Positions 18,429-27,482 of a stretch of DNA of 64,000 nt are shown piece by piece. The position numbers were made by a program, and so were the translations under genes. Source of the DNA: Bacteroidota bacterium. GTDB taxonomy: Bacteria; Bacteroidota; Bacteroidia; Chitinophagales; Chitinophagaceae. The notes beneath the pieces were generated by a model. That model was not told where the DNA came from. It made no database searches and saw only the letters and a list, made by a program, of their open reading frames with translations. The number at the start of each line of letters is the position of its first letter. The stretch's first letter is position 1. The stretch lies in NCBI GenBank assembly GCA_023386235.1, contig JAEWKC010000030.1, positions 1 through 64,000 on the forward strand, given 5' to 3'.

Positions 18429-18890
18429 ATGCAAACAGCTAAAAAAGGCGATAAAGTAAAAGTACATTATCATGGTAAATTAACAGACGGAACCACGTTT
18501 GACAGCAGTGAAGGACGTAGTCCTCTTGAATTTGAAGTGGGAAGCGGACAAGTGATTCCAGGCTTTGATGAAGGAGTAACCGGATTGGCGGTTGGAGAAA
18601 AGAAAACTGTAGAAATACCTGCAGACCAGGCGTATGGCCCTCTATCTGATAATCATATTTTCGATTTTCCTAAAACACAGTTTCCTGAAGAAATGATTCC
18701 CGAACTGCAAGTGGGAATGCCATTGCAAATGCAAACAGAAACCGGGCAGCCCGTGCAGGTTACCATTAAAGAAGTAAAAGAAGATTCGGTGGTTTTAGAT
18801 GCCAATCATCCTTTGGCAGGCAAGGATTTGATTTTTGATATTGAACTGGTTGAAATCAATCCGGGCAAATCATCTATCATTATGCCTTAA
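18429..18890 (+). CDS. FKBP-type peptidyl-prolyl isomerase, SlyD-like
   Basis: The protein (153 aa) has the FKBP core split by an insert-in-flap domain, as in SlyD: residues 1-65 (VHYHGKLTDGTTFDSS, VIPGFDEGVTGLAVGEK), a flap insert at about 66-125 and a closing DLIFDIELVEI strand. It isomerises Xaa-Pro bonds and acts as a folding chaperone in the cytosol, as no signal peptide is present. It lacks the His-rich metal-binding tail of E. coli SlyD. A terminator follows at 18911. Confidence 0.9.
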   Translation: MQTAKKGDKVKVHYHGKLTDGTTFDSSEGRSPLEFEVGSGQVIPGFDEGVTGLAVGEKKTVEIPADQAYGPLSDNHIFDFPKTQFPEEMIPELQVGMPLQMQTETGQPVQVTIKEVKEDSVVLDANHPLAGKDLIFDIELVEINPGKSSIIMP

Positions 18891-18910
18891 ATTTATTTTT
18901 CAGATGATAT

Positions 18911-18947
18911 AAAAACTGCTGTATGTAAAAACCACAGCAGTTTTTTT
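18911..18947 (+). terminator. Terminator after the FKBP gene
   Basis: AAAAACTGCTGT pairs with ACAGCAGTTTTT around an 11-nt loop and ends in seven T. It is the expected end of the FKBP transcript. Confidence 0.8.
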
Positions 18948-19269
18948 ATTTTTTATAAATGAATTTTTTTCCATAATCAAAATTCTTGCTCTAAGTATCA
19001 TTGAAAGAAATAAGTCGGTGATCAAAGCGCGAAACTGGAAAATCGAAATTGGAAGTAAAAAAACGACTCTTCTATCCCCCGCTGGCAAGGGGTGGATGAG
19101 AAGCTGGAAATAGAGAATGTCAACCTCGTGAACTCTCTGGTATCGAAGCTCGAAGTATTCGGCAACGCAAGAGCGTGAAAGAACACATCAGCGGAGACGA
19201 TTTTTTTATTTTAAATAAATAATTCGAATGTTTACAACACGGCAATGTTTATTTCCGTAAATTAGCAAT
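18948..19269. other. Intergenic stretch without a recognisable gene
   Basis: These 322 bp hold no convincing reading frame, no tRNA-like structure and no promoter I can defend. Part of it (about 19060-19200) is richer in G and C than its surroundings, with fragments such as CCCCCGCTGGCAAGGGG, and may be a decayed repeat. Confidence 0.4.
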
Positions 19270-20172
19270 ATGTTTGGTGTAACTATTTTAGGCTGCAACT
19301 CTGCCATACCTACCGACTGGCGCAGGCCCACTTCGCAAGCGGTAAGCATTGACGATCAGATACTACTGCTGGATTGTGGTGAAGGTACGCAAATGCAAAT
19401 GAACCTGTATAAAATCCGTAAAAGCAAAATCAGGCACATTTTTATTTCTCACCTGCACGGAGATCATTATTTCGGATTAATAGGTTTGCTCAATTCTATG
19501 GCATTAATCGGCAGAAAAGAAGATCTGCACTTATATGCTCCAGAACCCGTATTTGGTTTGATAGATTTACAGATGAGCCTGGCAGACAGTAGATTTCCTT
19601 ATACGTTGCATCGTCACCCTCTGCAAGACGAAGGAGAAATACTTGCACAACCAGGTTTTACAGTTTCCTGCTTTAAAGTGATACATCGTATTGAGTGCTG
19701 GGGTTTTGCTATTACACAAAAACAAAAATTAAAAAAACTAAACCTAAAGGCCGCAGAACACTATCAAATACCCACCACCTTTTATTACGAATTAAAAAAA
19801 GGTGCGGATTATGTAAAGGAAAACGGAGAAGTAATAAAAAACGAACAAGTAACTTTTGAACCTCCGCCACCCAAAACATATATGTATTGCGCCGATACTT
19901 TGTATACCGATTCCTTTCTTCCTTTTATACAAAACGCCACATTGCTGTATCACGAAGCCACTTATCTGAAAGATATGGAAGAAAAAGCATACAAACGCTT
20001 TCATTCTACCGCGGAGCAGGCTGCAAAAATAGCGGTAAAAGCCAATGCCAAACGGCTGTTGATAGGGCACTTTAGCAGTAAGTACGATTATCTGCAACCT
20101 TTTGAAACAGAAGCAAAAGCCGTTTTTAAAAATGCGGAACTTGCCCGCGAAGGCGTTACGTTTATTGTGTAA
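19270..20172 (+). CDS. rnz: Ribonuclease Z
   Basis: RNase Z cleaves the 3' trailer of tRNA precursors. The protein (300 aa) is a short-form metallo-beta-lactamase fold. Visible are FGVTILGCNSAIPT at the N-terminus, the zinc motif SHLHGDHYFGLIGL (about residues 60-73), a flexible-arm/exosite segment at about 160-190, YCADTLY with the metal-binding Asp, HEATYLKDMEEKA and the final GHFSSKYD. The usual family residues are all present. The gene is monocistronic in appearance, facing the leftward etfAB pair. Confidence 0.93.
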   Translation: MFGVTILGCNSAIPTDWRRPTSQAVSIDDQILLLDCGEGTQMQMNLYKIRKSKIRHIFISHLHGDHYFGLIGLLNSMALIGRKEDLHLYAPEPVFGLIDLQMSLADSRFPYTLHRHPLQDEGEILAQPGFTVSCFKVIHRIECWGFAITQKQKLKKLNLKAAEHYQIPTTFYYELKKGADYVKENGEVIKNEQVTFEPPPPKTYMYCADTLYTDSFLPFIQNATLLYHEATYLKDMEEKAYKRFHSTAEQAAKIAVKANAKRLLIGHFSSKYDYLQPFETEAKAVFKNAELAREGVTFIV

Positions 20173-20260
20173 ATGCTCTTCAATTTTCAGAACAAAGCGT
20201 ATTGGAATTACAGGACACACTTCCGCGGTCCTGATGTATTAAAATGTGCAGCCGGAAAGA

Positions 20261-21214
20261 TTAAGACTTTGCCTTTTTAATTGCTTCCGTAAGTTTGGGT
20301 ACAATTTCAAACAAATCGCCCACCATACCAAAATCAGCTACCTTAAATATGGAAGCTTCCGGGTCTTTATTAATGGCCGCAATAAATTTACTACGATTCA
20401 CACCTCCCAAATGCTGTATGGCTCCTGAAATACCTACCGCTACGTATAATGCAGGTGCTATTTGCATTCCAGTTTGTCCTACATGCTCCTGGTGCGGACG
20501 CCATCCGCTGTCAGACACCGGCCGGCTGCAAGCGGCGGCGGCGCCTAAAGCATCGGCTAAATCTGTAACAATCTGCCAGTTTTCGGGGCCTTTTAATCCC
20601 ATGCCGCCGGCTACTACTTTCTCCGCTTCATTTAACGGTACCGCTGCTGTATTTTTTACCCTATCGGTTACTTTTATACGAGAGGGAGCATCTCCGGGCG
20701 GTAATTCTTCTACCGTTGCCTGAACAGGAGCTTCAACTAATTTATATACATTAGGATTAACAGTAATGATTTTTACAGGAGAATTGATTTTTACATACGC
20801 AAAGGCTTTGCCGGCATAAATAGCTTTTTTCGCTACAAAACCATTTTCAGTATCGGGCAATGCCACTACTCCGGTAACTATTCCTGCCTCAAGTGTGGCC
20901 GCCAGCTCTCCGGCAATTGCTTTTGAAGTGGCATTCTGGCTAAATATCAATATTTCCGCCGCCGTATTTTTTACAGCGTTTTCTATAGTCTTAATTATCT
21001 GTGCCTGTGACAACGGTTCGGCCGAATCAACTTTATATATTTTAGTAATCCCATATCTACCTAACTCGGACAAGTCCGACCCGGAAGTGCCCTCTGCAAT
21101 TACTTCGGCTGCCACACCCAGCTTTTGAGCAACAGCTACTCCGTAGCAAATAGTTTCTAAATAATTTTTCTTAAAGGCTCCGTCTCGGCTTTCTATATAT
21201 ATTAAAACTGACAT
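20261..21214 (-). CDS. etfA: Electron transfer flavoprotein alpha subunit
   Basis: The protein (317 aa) has an N-terminal nucleotide-fold domain and a C-terminal FAD domain with the signatures VVAGGMGLKGPENW, RPVSDSGWRPHQEHVGQTG and ALYVAVGISGAIQHLGG. ETF collects electrons from acyl-CoA and related dehydrogenases and passes them to ETF:quinone oxidoreductase. Alpha carries the FAD. It follows etfB with a 20-bp gap on the same strand, so the two subunits come from one mRNA. Confidence 0.95.
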   Translation of the reverse strand: MSVLIYIESRDGAFKKNYLETICYGVAVAQKLGVAAEVIAEGTSGSDLSELGRYGITKIYKVDSAEPLSQAQIIKTIENAVKNTAAEILIFSQNATSKAIAGELAATLEAGIVTGVVALPDTENGFVAKKAIYAGKAFAYVKINSPVKIITVNPNVYKLVEAPVQATVEELPPGDAPSRIKVTDRVKNTAAVPLNEAEKVVAGGMGLKGPENWQIVTDLADALGAAAACSRPVSDSGWRPHQEHVGQTGMQIAPALYVAVGISGAIQHLGGVNRSKFIAAINKDPEASIFKVADFGMVGDLFEIVPKLTEAIKKAKS

Positions 21215-21234
21215 GAATTGTATTTAAATCTTAG

Positions 21235-21963
21235 TTATAGTAATTTATTATCTTTTAATGCGCTTACAAAATCTTCTACATTGTCAAACAATTTTACAGC
21301 GCCTTTTTCTTCAGGCAGCTCATAGCTCACCACTTCTGTAAGTGGCACTGCAGAATTGGCCGCTATGGATTTTAGCGGTTTGGTTCTGGCTACCATAATG
21401 CCCCGCATGTTAGGGATTCTCTGTGTTGCCATACCTTTTGTACAGCTAACTACTGCCGGAAGCTCTATTTCTTCTATTTGTGTTCCGCCTTCAGTTTCAC
21501 GTGTAATTTTTATATTGCTCCCTCCAAACTCTAAAGAAGTAGCCAGCGCTGCATAAGGCTGCTGTAATAAGCCTGCAACAATACCGCCCACCGCGCCCTG
21601 ATTATAATCAATAGATTCTTTCCCCGTAAGAATCAAATCATATTGCTCATTGCGTGCATAGGCGGCTATTTGTGCCGCTGTAAAATAACTGTCATTGGGA
21701 ACCGCATCAATTCTTACCGCCTCATCCGCGCCGTAGGCTAAAGCTTTGCGCAAAATAGCGTCTGAAGACGCGTCTCCTACAGACAAAACAGTAACATGCG
21801 CGGCGACATTTTTTTCTTTAAGCTCAACCGCTTTTACCAATGCATACCATTCATCGAAAGGATTAATGATCCATTGTACGCCTTCTTCATTTATTTTACC
21901 TTCTTTAATCGTAATTTTTGTGGTAGTATCGGGCACTTTGCTTATTGCAACTAAAATTTTCAT
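21235..21963 (-). CDS. etfB: Electron transfer flavoprotein beta subunit
   Basis: The protein (about 242 aa) has the family pattern MKILVAISKVPDT, INPFDEWYALVKAVELKE, LILTGKESIDYNQGAVGG and the TKGMATQRIPNMRGIM stretch near residue 180. Beta binds AMP and completes the FAD site with the alpha subunit downstream. ATG 21963 (MKILV) is preferred to ATG 21969. A minus-strand TACCTTTG (22010-22003) lies about 40 nt upstream and is a likely -7 element for the etfBA operon. Confidence 0.95.
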   Translation of the reverse strand: MKILVAISKVPDTTTKITIKEGKINEEGVQWIINPFDEWYALVKAVELKEKNVAAHVTVLSVGDASSDAILRKALAYGADEAVRIDAVPNDSYFTAAQIAAYARNEQYDLILTGKESIDYNQGAVGGIVAGLLQQPYAALATSLEFGGSNIKITRETEGGTQIEEIELPAVVSCTKGMATQRIPNMRGIMVARTKPLKSIAANSAVPLTEVVSYELPEEKGAVKLFDNVEDFVSALKDNKLL

Positions 21964-22106
21964 CAGCATTTTTTATTATCTTCAAAAATAATTAATAAAG
22001 CGCAAAGGTATTTACATATTTAGGAAAAGTTTTTTTAATATTTAAAAACGATTTGTAACAAATAGAATGATTTTTGCGTAGTATTCACTAACCAAACTAC
22101 AAAATC

Positions 22107-22565
22107 ATGAAAGCACTCATTTGTGGATTTTTTGTATTAGCAGCTTTTATCTCGTGCAACAAAGCGTCTTTAGGCAATAAATCGGCGGAGGATATTGAAT
22201 TTGCCATGGGAAGGCAATGTGGATGGTGTGCCGGAAGCGATTCTTTGCATATATCTTCTGTTAACACCGATTATCAATATACGGCTCCTTGCGACGAATC
22301 TGATTTTAAAAAAACCGCGGCCACCGCGTCTGTAAACTGGAATGCACTGATCAGTTTACTGGAATACGAAACCTTTAGTAAAATAAATGTAAACTCCTGC
22401 GATGTTTGTTTTGATGGCTGCGATACATGGATATCAGTAAAAAAAGGAGATGAATATCATCGTATTCAATTCGGAGCAAGCGACTCTGCTAAAATACAGC
22501 AAATACTACCTTTAATAAAAAAGCTAACCGAGATAAAAAAGCAATACTCTGATAAATTGAATTAG
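22107..22565 (+). CDS. Hypothetical lipoprotein, Cys-rich
   Basis: The protein (152 aa) has a signal sequence with lipobox AFISC (Cys17). The mature part contains four further cysteines in CGWC and CDVCFDGC, which could form disulphides or bind metal. No domain is recognised. Its own promoter is likely, as it is divergent from etfBA. Function unknown. Confidence 0.7.
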   Translation: MKALICGFFVLAAFISCNKASLGNKSAEDIEFAMGRQCGWCAGSDSLHISSVNTDYQYTAPCDESDFKKTAATASVNWNALISLLEYETFSKINVNSCDVCFDGCDTWISVKKGDEYHRIQFGASDSAKIQQILPLIKKLTEIKKQYSDKLN

Positions 22566-22690
22566 TCATCCGCCAATACAATAAGTTTATCGTAGTTTTC
22601 TTTAGTGAAAGGAAGCAATACTCTTATTTGTGCGATAAGACATACAAAATATTCAGATTAATTTCTACGAAATATTGTTTTCTTGTTACG

Positions 22691-23236
22691 TTATGTTTGC
22701 TCTTCTGTGTTGTCTGGCTCGGGCGTAACATCGAATGCATTATTCCATTCATCCTTAAGTATATTGATCTTTTCTTCTACCGATTCCCGCATCTCGTGTT
22801 TAAAAAGTTCGTATTTAGCCGCAATACTTTCATCTGCAACTCCCAGTATTTGCGCTGCCAGCAGTCCGGCATTTTTTGCGGCATTTAAGGCCACTGTTGC
22901 TACGGGCACACCATTCGGCATTTGAAGAATAGATAAAACCGAGTCCCAGCCATCAATAGAGTTAGAGGATTTTATGGGTACGCCAATCACCGGCAATGTG
23001 GTAAGAGAAGCCACCATGCCTGGTAAATGTGCGGCGCCTCCGGCACCGGCAATGATTACACGCAAGCCTCTTTCCCTGGCGGTTTGTGCATATTGCGTCA
23101 TGCGCAAAGGCGTACGATGTGCTGATACTACGGTTAGTTCAAAAGGTATTTCAAAAGCTTTTAATACATCTGCCGCGGCACGCATAATGTCCAGGTCGCT
23201 GTCGCTGCCCATAATAATTCCAACTAATGGCTGCAT
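22691..23236 (-). CDS. purE: N5-carboxyaminoimidazole ribonucleotide mutase
   Basis: PurE moves the carboxyl group of N5-CAIR to C4, the step after PurK. The protein (181 aa) shows the class I signature VGIIMGSDSDLDIM (residues 5-18), SAHRTP (about 44), IAGAGGAAHLPGM (about 65) and GVPIKSSNSIDGWDSVLSIL. The acidic C-terminal extension of about 20 residues is unusual but probably harmless. It lies downstream of scpB with an 83-bp gap, apart from purK. Confidence 0.95.
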   Translation of the reverse strand: MQPLVGIIMGSDSDLDIMRAAADVLKAFEIPFELTVVSAHRTPLRMTQYAQTARERGLRVIIAGAGGAAHLPGMVASLTTLPVIGVPIKSSNSIDGWDSVLSILQMPNGVPVATVALNAAKNAGLLAAQILGVADESIAAKYELFKHEMRESVEEKINILKDEWNNAFDVTPEPDNTEEQT

Positions 23237-23319
23237 AATTTATTTTTTAAGATTGGCTTTTTAGTAATGCATCACAAGGTACGCAAGTATTGTAGAATAA
23301 GAAAAACTATATGAATCTT

Positions 23320-23979
23320 TTACTCTGCAGTAATTTCCTCGCCGCTTTCATTCTGCCCAGAGATTTCTTCAAAAGGAAGTTCCTGCTCTTCATCATCGGT
23401 GGCTGCTATCACAGTGGCTTCTACTAACTGCTCAGACAATACTTCTTTAATTTTAGGAAGATCTTCGGGAGAATTTAACCCAAAGTAATCCATAAATCCT
23501 TTAGAAGTAGCGTAAATCAAAGGTTTGCCGGGCATATCTTCGTTTCTTCCGGTAATGATTATCAGTTCTTTTTCCAGTAATTTCTGTACCGAGTAGTCGC
23601 TGTTCACACCGCGTATACTTTCTATTTCTCCTTTGGTAATGGGCTGCTTGTATGCAATGATAGAGAGAGTTTCCAAAGCCGCATTGCTCAGTCTTTTTAT
23701 AAACTTATCTCCGTTGAGCTGTGCAATGGTAGAATGAAACTCGGGCTTGGTGAGAAACTGCCAGCCACCACCGCTTTGCTTCATTTCAAAAGCATAGAAC
23801 TCTGTAGCATATTTTTCCTGAATGCCGTTAAGCGCGGTTTCTATCTGCTCTTCGGATATCCGGTTTTCCATAAAGCCGAAAGCGTTGTTTACCAGCTCTG
23901 TAATGTCGGAAACTGATAAGGGCTTTTCGCTCGCAAAAACGAGTGCCTCTATATGTGGGATGATTTCTCTTAACTCCAT
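23320..23979 (-). CDS. scpB: Segregation and condensation protein B
   Basis: ScpB is the winged-helix kleisin partner of the SMC-ScpA condensin, acting in chromosome segregation. Family motifs are EALVFASEKPLS near the N-terminus and LETLSIIAYKQPITKGEIESIRGVNS near residue 110. The start is ATG 23979 (MELREIIPHIEAL), 13 bp after the atpG stop; the longer reading to 24018 would overlap atpG. The acidic tail is family-typical. It is probably co-transcribed with atpG. Confidence 0.92.
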   Translation of the reverse strand: MELREIIPHIEALVFASEKPLSVSDITELVNNAFGFMENRISEEQIETALNGIQEKYATEFYAFEMKQSGGGWQFLTKPEFHSTIAQLNGDKFIKRLSNAALETLSIIAYKQPITKGEIESIRGVNSDYSVQKLLEKELIIITGRNEDMPGKPLIYATSKGFMDYFGLNSPEDLPKIKEVLSEQLVEATVIAATDDEEQELPFEEISGQNESGEEITAE

Positions 23980-23992
23980 GGGTGCATCTTGA

Positions 23993-24874
23993 TTATCCCT
24001 GTAAAGCAGCAGCTCCACTTACTATTTCTGTAAGTTCTGTGGTAATGGCGGCCTGGCGTGCGCGGTTATATGAGATGCGCAATTCACGAAGAATTTCATT
24101 AGCGTTGTCACTGGCTTTATCCATCGCGGTCATTCGGGCCCCGTGTTCGCTAGCATTGGCGTCAAGCACTGCTTTGTATAATTGTGTGTTGAGTATCTTG
24201 GGCATTAGTTCCGCAATCAGCTTTTCTTTTTGCGGTTCAAAAATAAAATCTACGTTTTTCTTTAATCCTTCCTGCGGAGCAACTTTAGGTATAGGTAAAA
24301 ATTGTTCGCTGGTAAAAATTTGGGTTGCCGCGTTTTTAAAACGGCTGTATACGATTTCTATGATATCAAATTGTCCTTTGTCAAATGCTTCTACCGCAGA
24401 TTTAGCCAGCTCATGTACACTGTCAAACGAAATCTGCTGTAATAAATCTTTGTAGGTAGCATCGGTTTTGTATTTTTCCCTGGTCATGGTTTCGTAACCT
24501 TTTTTACCGATGTTCCATACCGCTACATTTCCTTTTTGCATTTGAGAAGCATACTTTTCTTCAATTACGCTTTGCGCCAGCTTAATTACATTGGCATTGT
24601 ATGCGCCCGCCAGACCCCTGTCGCTGGTGATGACAATAAGCAATACATTCTGTACAGGCCTTTCTTCGGCTAACTTAATAGAGAGTTCATTTTCTGCACT
24701 TACAATATTACTGAGCATTTCCTGCAGTTTCTGTGCATAAGGGCGCATTTGCATAATAGCATCCTGCGCACGACGCAGTTTAGCAGCACTTACCATTTTC
24801 ATAGCCTTTGTGATCTGCTGTGTGGACTTAACAGAGTCTATACGGTTACGAACTTCTTTTAATTGACCTGACAT
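23993..24874 (-). CDS. atpG: ATP synthase gamma subunit
   Basis: The gamma subunit is the rotating central stalk of F1. The protein (293 aa) has the N-terminal helix signature KEVRNRIDSVKSTQQITKAM and the C-terminal helix MTAMDKASDNANEILRELR, the two halves of the coiled coil that turns in the alpha3beta3 ring. A minus-strand TAATTTTG (24911-24904) lies 29 nt upstream and is a plausible -7 element. No other atp gene is adjacent: the upstream 580 bp is non-coding apart from one tiny ORF, and scpB follows. In most Bacteroidota atpG follows atpA, so the isolation is notable. Confidence 0.95.
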   Translation of the reverse strand: MSGQLKEVRNRIDSVKSTQQITKAMKMVSAAKLRRAQDAIMQMRPYAQKLQEMLSNIVSAENELSIKLAEERPVQNVLLIVITSDRGLAGAYNANVIKLAQSVIEEKYASQMQKGNVAVWNIGKKGYETMTREKYKTDATYKDLLQQISFDSVHELAKSAVEAFDKGQFDIIEIVYSRFKNAATQIFTSEQFLPIPKVAPQEGLKKNVDFIFEPQKEKLIAELMPKILNTQLYKAVLDANASEHGARMTAMDKASDNANEILRELRISYNRARQAAITTELTEIVSGAAALQG

Positions 24875-25131
24875 GTATGTTTATTTAAAAATCTGATTAT
24901 CGGCAAAATTAACAGTTTGGGATTGAAATTCCTTATTTTGACTGAAAAATAAAAAAGCAGGAACTCGCTTAGTGGTGAGTTCCGTGTTAGAGAGTGTTTT
25001 TATTAGGCCCTCGCTTAGCTGCTGTATGCTCTCGCCTCCGACGATATACTTAAAAATACTTATAACAAATGTTTGCTTATAAAAATCTTTCTCTAATTTA
25101 GATGTAGTAAACTTTTATTAATCAAAAAGCT

Positions 25132-25263
25132 ATGAAAAGAAAAATGATTGCTTATATATCTAAAGCTGAAATTTCACTAAATACTACATTTGATACCTTA
25201 GAATTTGGAACTTCAATAGGAACGGCACAATTTTCTACTATTTACAAAAGAGTAAACAATTAA
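25132..25263 (+). CDS. Possible 43-residue peptide
   Basis: ATG at 25132 opens an uninterrupted frame of 43 codons. The product has a basic N-terminus (MKRKMIAYISKAEISL) and a Thr/Ser/Gly-rich middle. It stands alone in a repeat-bearing spacer, followed by two palindromes that would serve as terminators. There is no family match that I recognise, and the frame could be fortuitous. The Thr/Ser-rich core after a leader-like start loosely recalls peptide precursors, but no modification enzyme is nearby. Confidence 0.3.
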   Translation: MKRKMIAYISKAEISLNTTFDTLEFGTSIGTAQFSTIYKRVNN

Positions 25264-25316
25264 TTTATTAAAATAATATTCAAGGCCTGACGCGGCTTAC
25301 TATAAGCCTATGCTTA

Positions 25317-25364
25317 TTTTTTCATGCGCATGAAAAAAAATCCGATGCGCATCGGATTTTTTTT
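25317..25364. terminator. Two overlapping perfect palindromes, bidirectional terminator
   Basis: TTTTTTCATGC-GCATGAAAAAA (25317-25338) shares its A-tract with a second perfect palindrome at 25333-25364 (eight A, TCCGATGC, GCATCGGA, eight T). Either could end transcription on either strand, or the two could form alternative structures. Confidence 0.6.
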
Positions 25365-25460
25365 GTACATTTTTATATATAAATTAATTTCCAGATCCTT
25401 CGCTCGCGCTCGGGATGACAACTTGAAAGCATGATCCATTTACCGTTTATCATTCAACAT

Positions 25461-27353
25461 CTACCTTGCTCTTTTGGTCAGATCCTCTTTTGTAAGCGTC
25501 ATTAACCTGCCCGCGGGTTTTTCTTCCCCTTTTTTGTACGTAATCACTTTTAATGTGGTTGCCCCCAACGGAAACGTAAGCGGCGCTGAATAAACCGGGT
25601 AATAATTATCCGGGATAGAATTATCAAATGTATAATGTATATTCAATCCTTGTACTTCGGGAGTAAGCGTAACGGCTATGGCTTCATTGTCTTGTTTTTT
25701 TACGCTCACTATCGGGTCGTACATAGCCGGTGAATATTTAATTTTTGCATTATCTAATCTTTGCATGTGGTTTTCAGTTCTGCGAACAAAGTCGCTCCAG
25801 TTTTTTGCTGATTGTGGAGACCATACGGACTCTGCCAAAGCAAATCCGCGCGGCCAGGTCATGTATTCTACCTGGCGATAGTTGTATATTTGTTCTGTCC
25901 ACAGGTTAGCCTGTCCGCCTAATATATTTTCCTTGTTAGCGCCTGCCGGTACAGGATTAAAGTCGTACGTCTGGTTTAATCTCAAAGAAGCATATACAAG
26001 CGGCTCGGTACTTTTATCGCCTTGCATATAATCAATATAGGCCCATTTGGCCGGAGACATTACCACTTTGTGGCCTGCATTTGACGCTTTTACGCCCAGA
26101 TCGCCATCGCCTCTCCAGGCCATGATGGCCGTAGATTTTTCTACCCCTGTTTCATATATTTCATCCCAGCCGATCATTTTTCTACCGTGATTATGCACGA
26201 TCTTCTCTACTCTTTTTTCAAAATATCCTTGTACCTGCTTTAGCGTACTAAGATTTTCTTTTTTCATTAATTCTTTTACGGCCGGGCTTTTTTCCCAAAA
26301 TGTATAAAAAGCTTCGTCACCGCCCATGTGTATGTATTCAAAAGGAAATAATTGTGTCATTTCCCTTACTACATCATCTACAAATTTGTAAACATTTTCG
26401 TTGGCAGGGCACAGCGTATTATCTACATGCAAAGTATGTGTGCTCCAGTCAATAAATTTTTCGCCCGCCCGCACGTTTACTTTTAGGTTAGGCGTACAAG
26501 ACAATTCCGGGTAGGCGGCTAATATAGCCATGCTGTGTCCGGGCATATCAATTTCCGGCATGATATCTATGAATCTTTCTTTGGCATACTTTACTATATC
26601 TTTGATTTGCGCTTGCGTGTAAAACCCTCCGTAGGTTTTGGGCGCATCTGCAGGCGGGTTGTCGAAGCTGCCAAAGTCCCCAATCATAGGTACGCGCCAA
26701 GCGCCCACACTGGTAAGCTTTGGCTGCGATTTTATCTCTACCCTCCAGCCTTCATCGTCATTGATATGAAAATGGAACATATTAAGTTTGTACCGCGACA
26801 TTTGATCAATGAACTTTTTCACTTCCTCTACTGTAAAGAAGTGACGAGCTACGTCCAGCATCATTCCTCTCCATTTTAGCTCGGGATAGTCTGTAATTTC
26901 TACCTGTGGCACTGCCCAGTTTACGTTTTTTACCGCCACATGGCCTTCAATTTCGGGAGGAAGCAACTGTAAAAGAGTTTGTATGCCGTAAAATAAGCCT
27001 GCCGGTTTATTAGCGGAGATCCTTATGCCTGTAGCAGTTACAGAGAGCTTATAGCCTTCGTCGCCTATTTTGCTGTCTGCGGCTCTGTTTAAGGATAAAT
27101 GAATGGTAGGATTATTAATAGTAGACACTATGGTATTATACCCTGTGGCTACAGAAAGTTTTTTTCTTAAGATTTCCAATGGAATTGCCATTGACGCGTC
27201 TTTAGGCGCATTGATGGAAATAGTTTTGGGCAATACAAATTCCCCGGACTTTTCTATCACACTTACCGGTTTGGGGATAACAGAAATTTTACTTTGAGAA
27301 AAAGACGTGACATAAACGAGTAGCGCTACCAGAAAGGTGAACAGTTTTTGCAT
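25461..27353 (-). CDS. Beta-N-acetylhexosaminidase, glycoside hydrolase family 20
   Basis: The protein (about 630 aa) has a signal peptide (FLVALLVYVTSFSQ), an N-terminal GH20b domain and a TIM barrel beginning around YPELKWRGMMLDVARHFF. The catalytic Asp-Glu pair is visible in YIHMGGDEAFYTFW (about residue 346), with HFHINDDEGWRVEI earlier and TYDFNP/ILGGQANLWTEQ later. A C-terminal chitobiase-like domain follows (about 540-630). It releases terminal GlcNAc or GalNAc from glycans by substrate-assisted catalysis in the periplasm or outside the cell. The start is ATG 27353; the longer frame starts at TTG 27362. Confidence 0.92.
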   Translation of the reverse strand: MQKLFTFLVALLVYVTSFSQSKISVIPKPVSVIEKSGEFVLPKTISINAPKDASMAIPLEILRKKLSVATGYNTIVSTINNPTIHLSLNRAADSKIGDEGYKLSVTATGIRISANKPAGLFYGIQTLLQLLPPEIEGHVAVKNVNWAVPQVEITDYPELKWRGMMLDVARHFFTVEEVKKFIDQMSRYKLNMFHFHINDDEGWRVEIKSQPKLTSVGAWRVPMIGDFGSFDNPPADAPKTYGGFYTQAQIKDIVKYAKERFIDIMPEIDMPGHSMAILAAYPELSCTPNLKVNVRAGEKFIDWSTHTLHVDNTLCPANENVYKFVDDVVREMTQLFPFEYIHMGGDEAFYTFWEKSPAVKELMKKENLSTLKQVQGYFEKRVEKIVHNHGRKMIGWDEIYETGVEKSTAIMAWRGDGDLGVKASNAGHKVVMSPAKWAYIDYMQGDKSTEPLVYASLRLNQTYDFNPVPAGANKENILGGQANLWTEQIYNYRQVEYMTWPRGFALAESVWSPQSAKNWSDFVRRTENHMQRLDNAKIKYSPAMYDPIVSVKKQDNEAIAVTLTPEVQGLNIHYTFDNSIPDNYYPVYSAPLTFPLGATTLKVITYKKGEEKPAGRLMTLTKEDLTKRAR

Positions 27354-27438
27354 GTGAATCAAATATTTAAGTTGAAATAATAATAGTCAAATATACAGCA
27401 AACACTTCATTTTTATAGTATCAAACGATTGAAATGAG

Positions 27439-27482
27439 CTTCTTTATTTTTTACTTTAAAAATTATTTAGCATTCATTATCT
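27439..27482. repeat. 44-bp direct repeat, copy 1
   Basis: The sequence is identical to 28819-28862. The copies lie 1380 bp apart in two spacers flanking the 27905 lipoprotein gene. Copy 2 lies just upstream of porX. They may be remnants of a duplicated promoter region or a mobile spacer element. Confidence 0.8.

Noticed and set aside
18948..19269. Possible small gene in the spacer before rnz
   Set aside because: Frames are short, lack a promoter or sensible start, and the one covering 18900-19088 runs across the terminator.
20295..20723. 142-codon frame antisense to etfA
   Set aside because: It mirrors conserved etfA codons; composition is that of a shadow frame.
23982..24455. 157-codon frame antisense to atpG
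   Set aside because: Low-complexity Ser/Leu/Ala translation opposite a conserved gene; no independent support.
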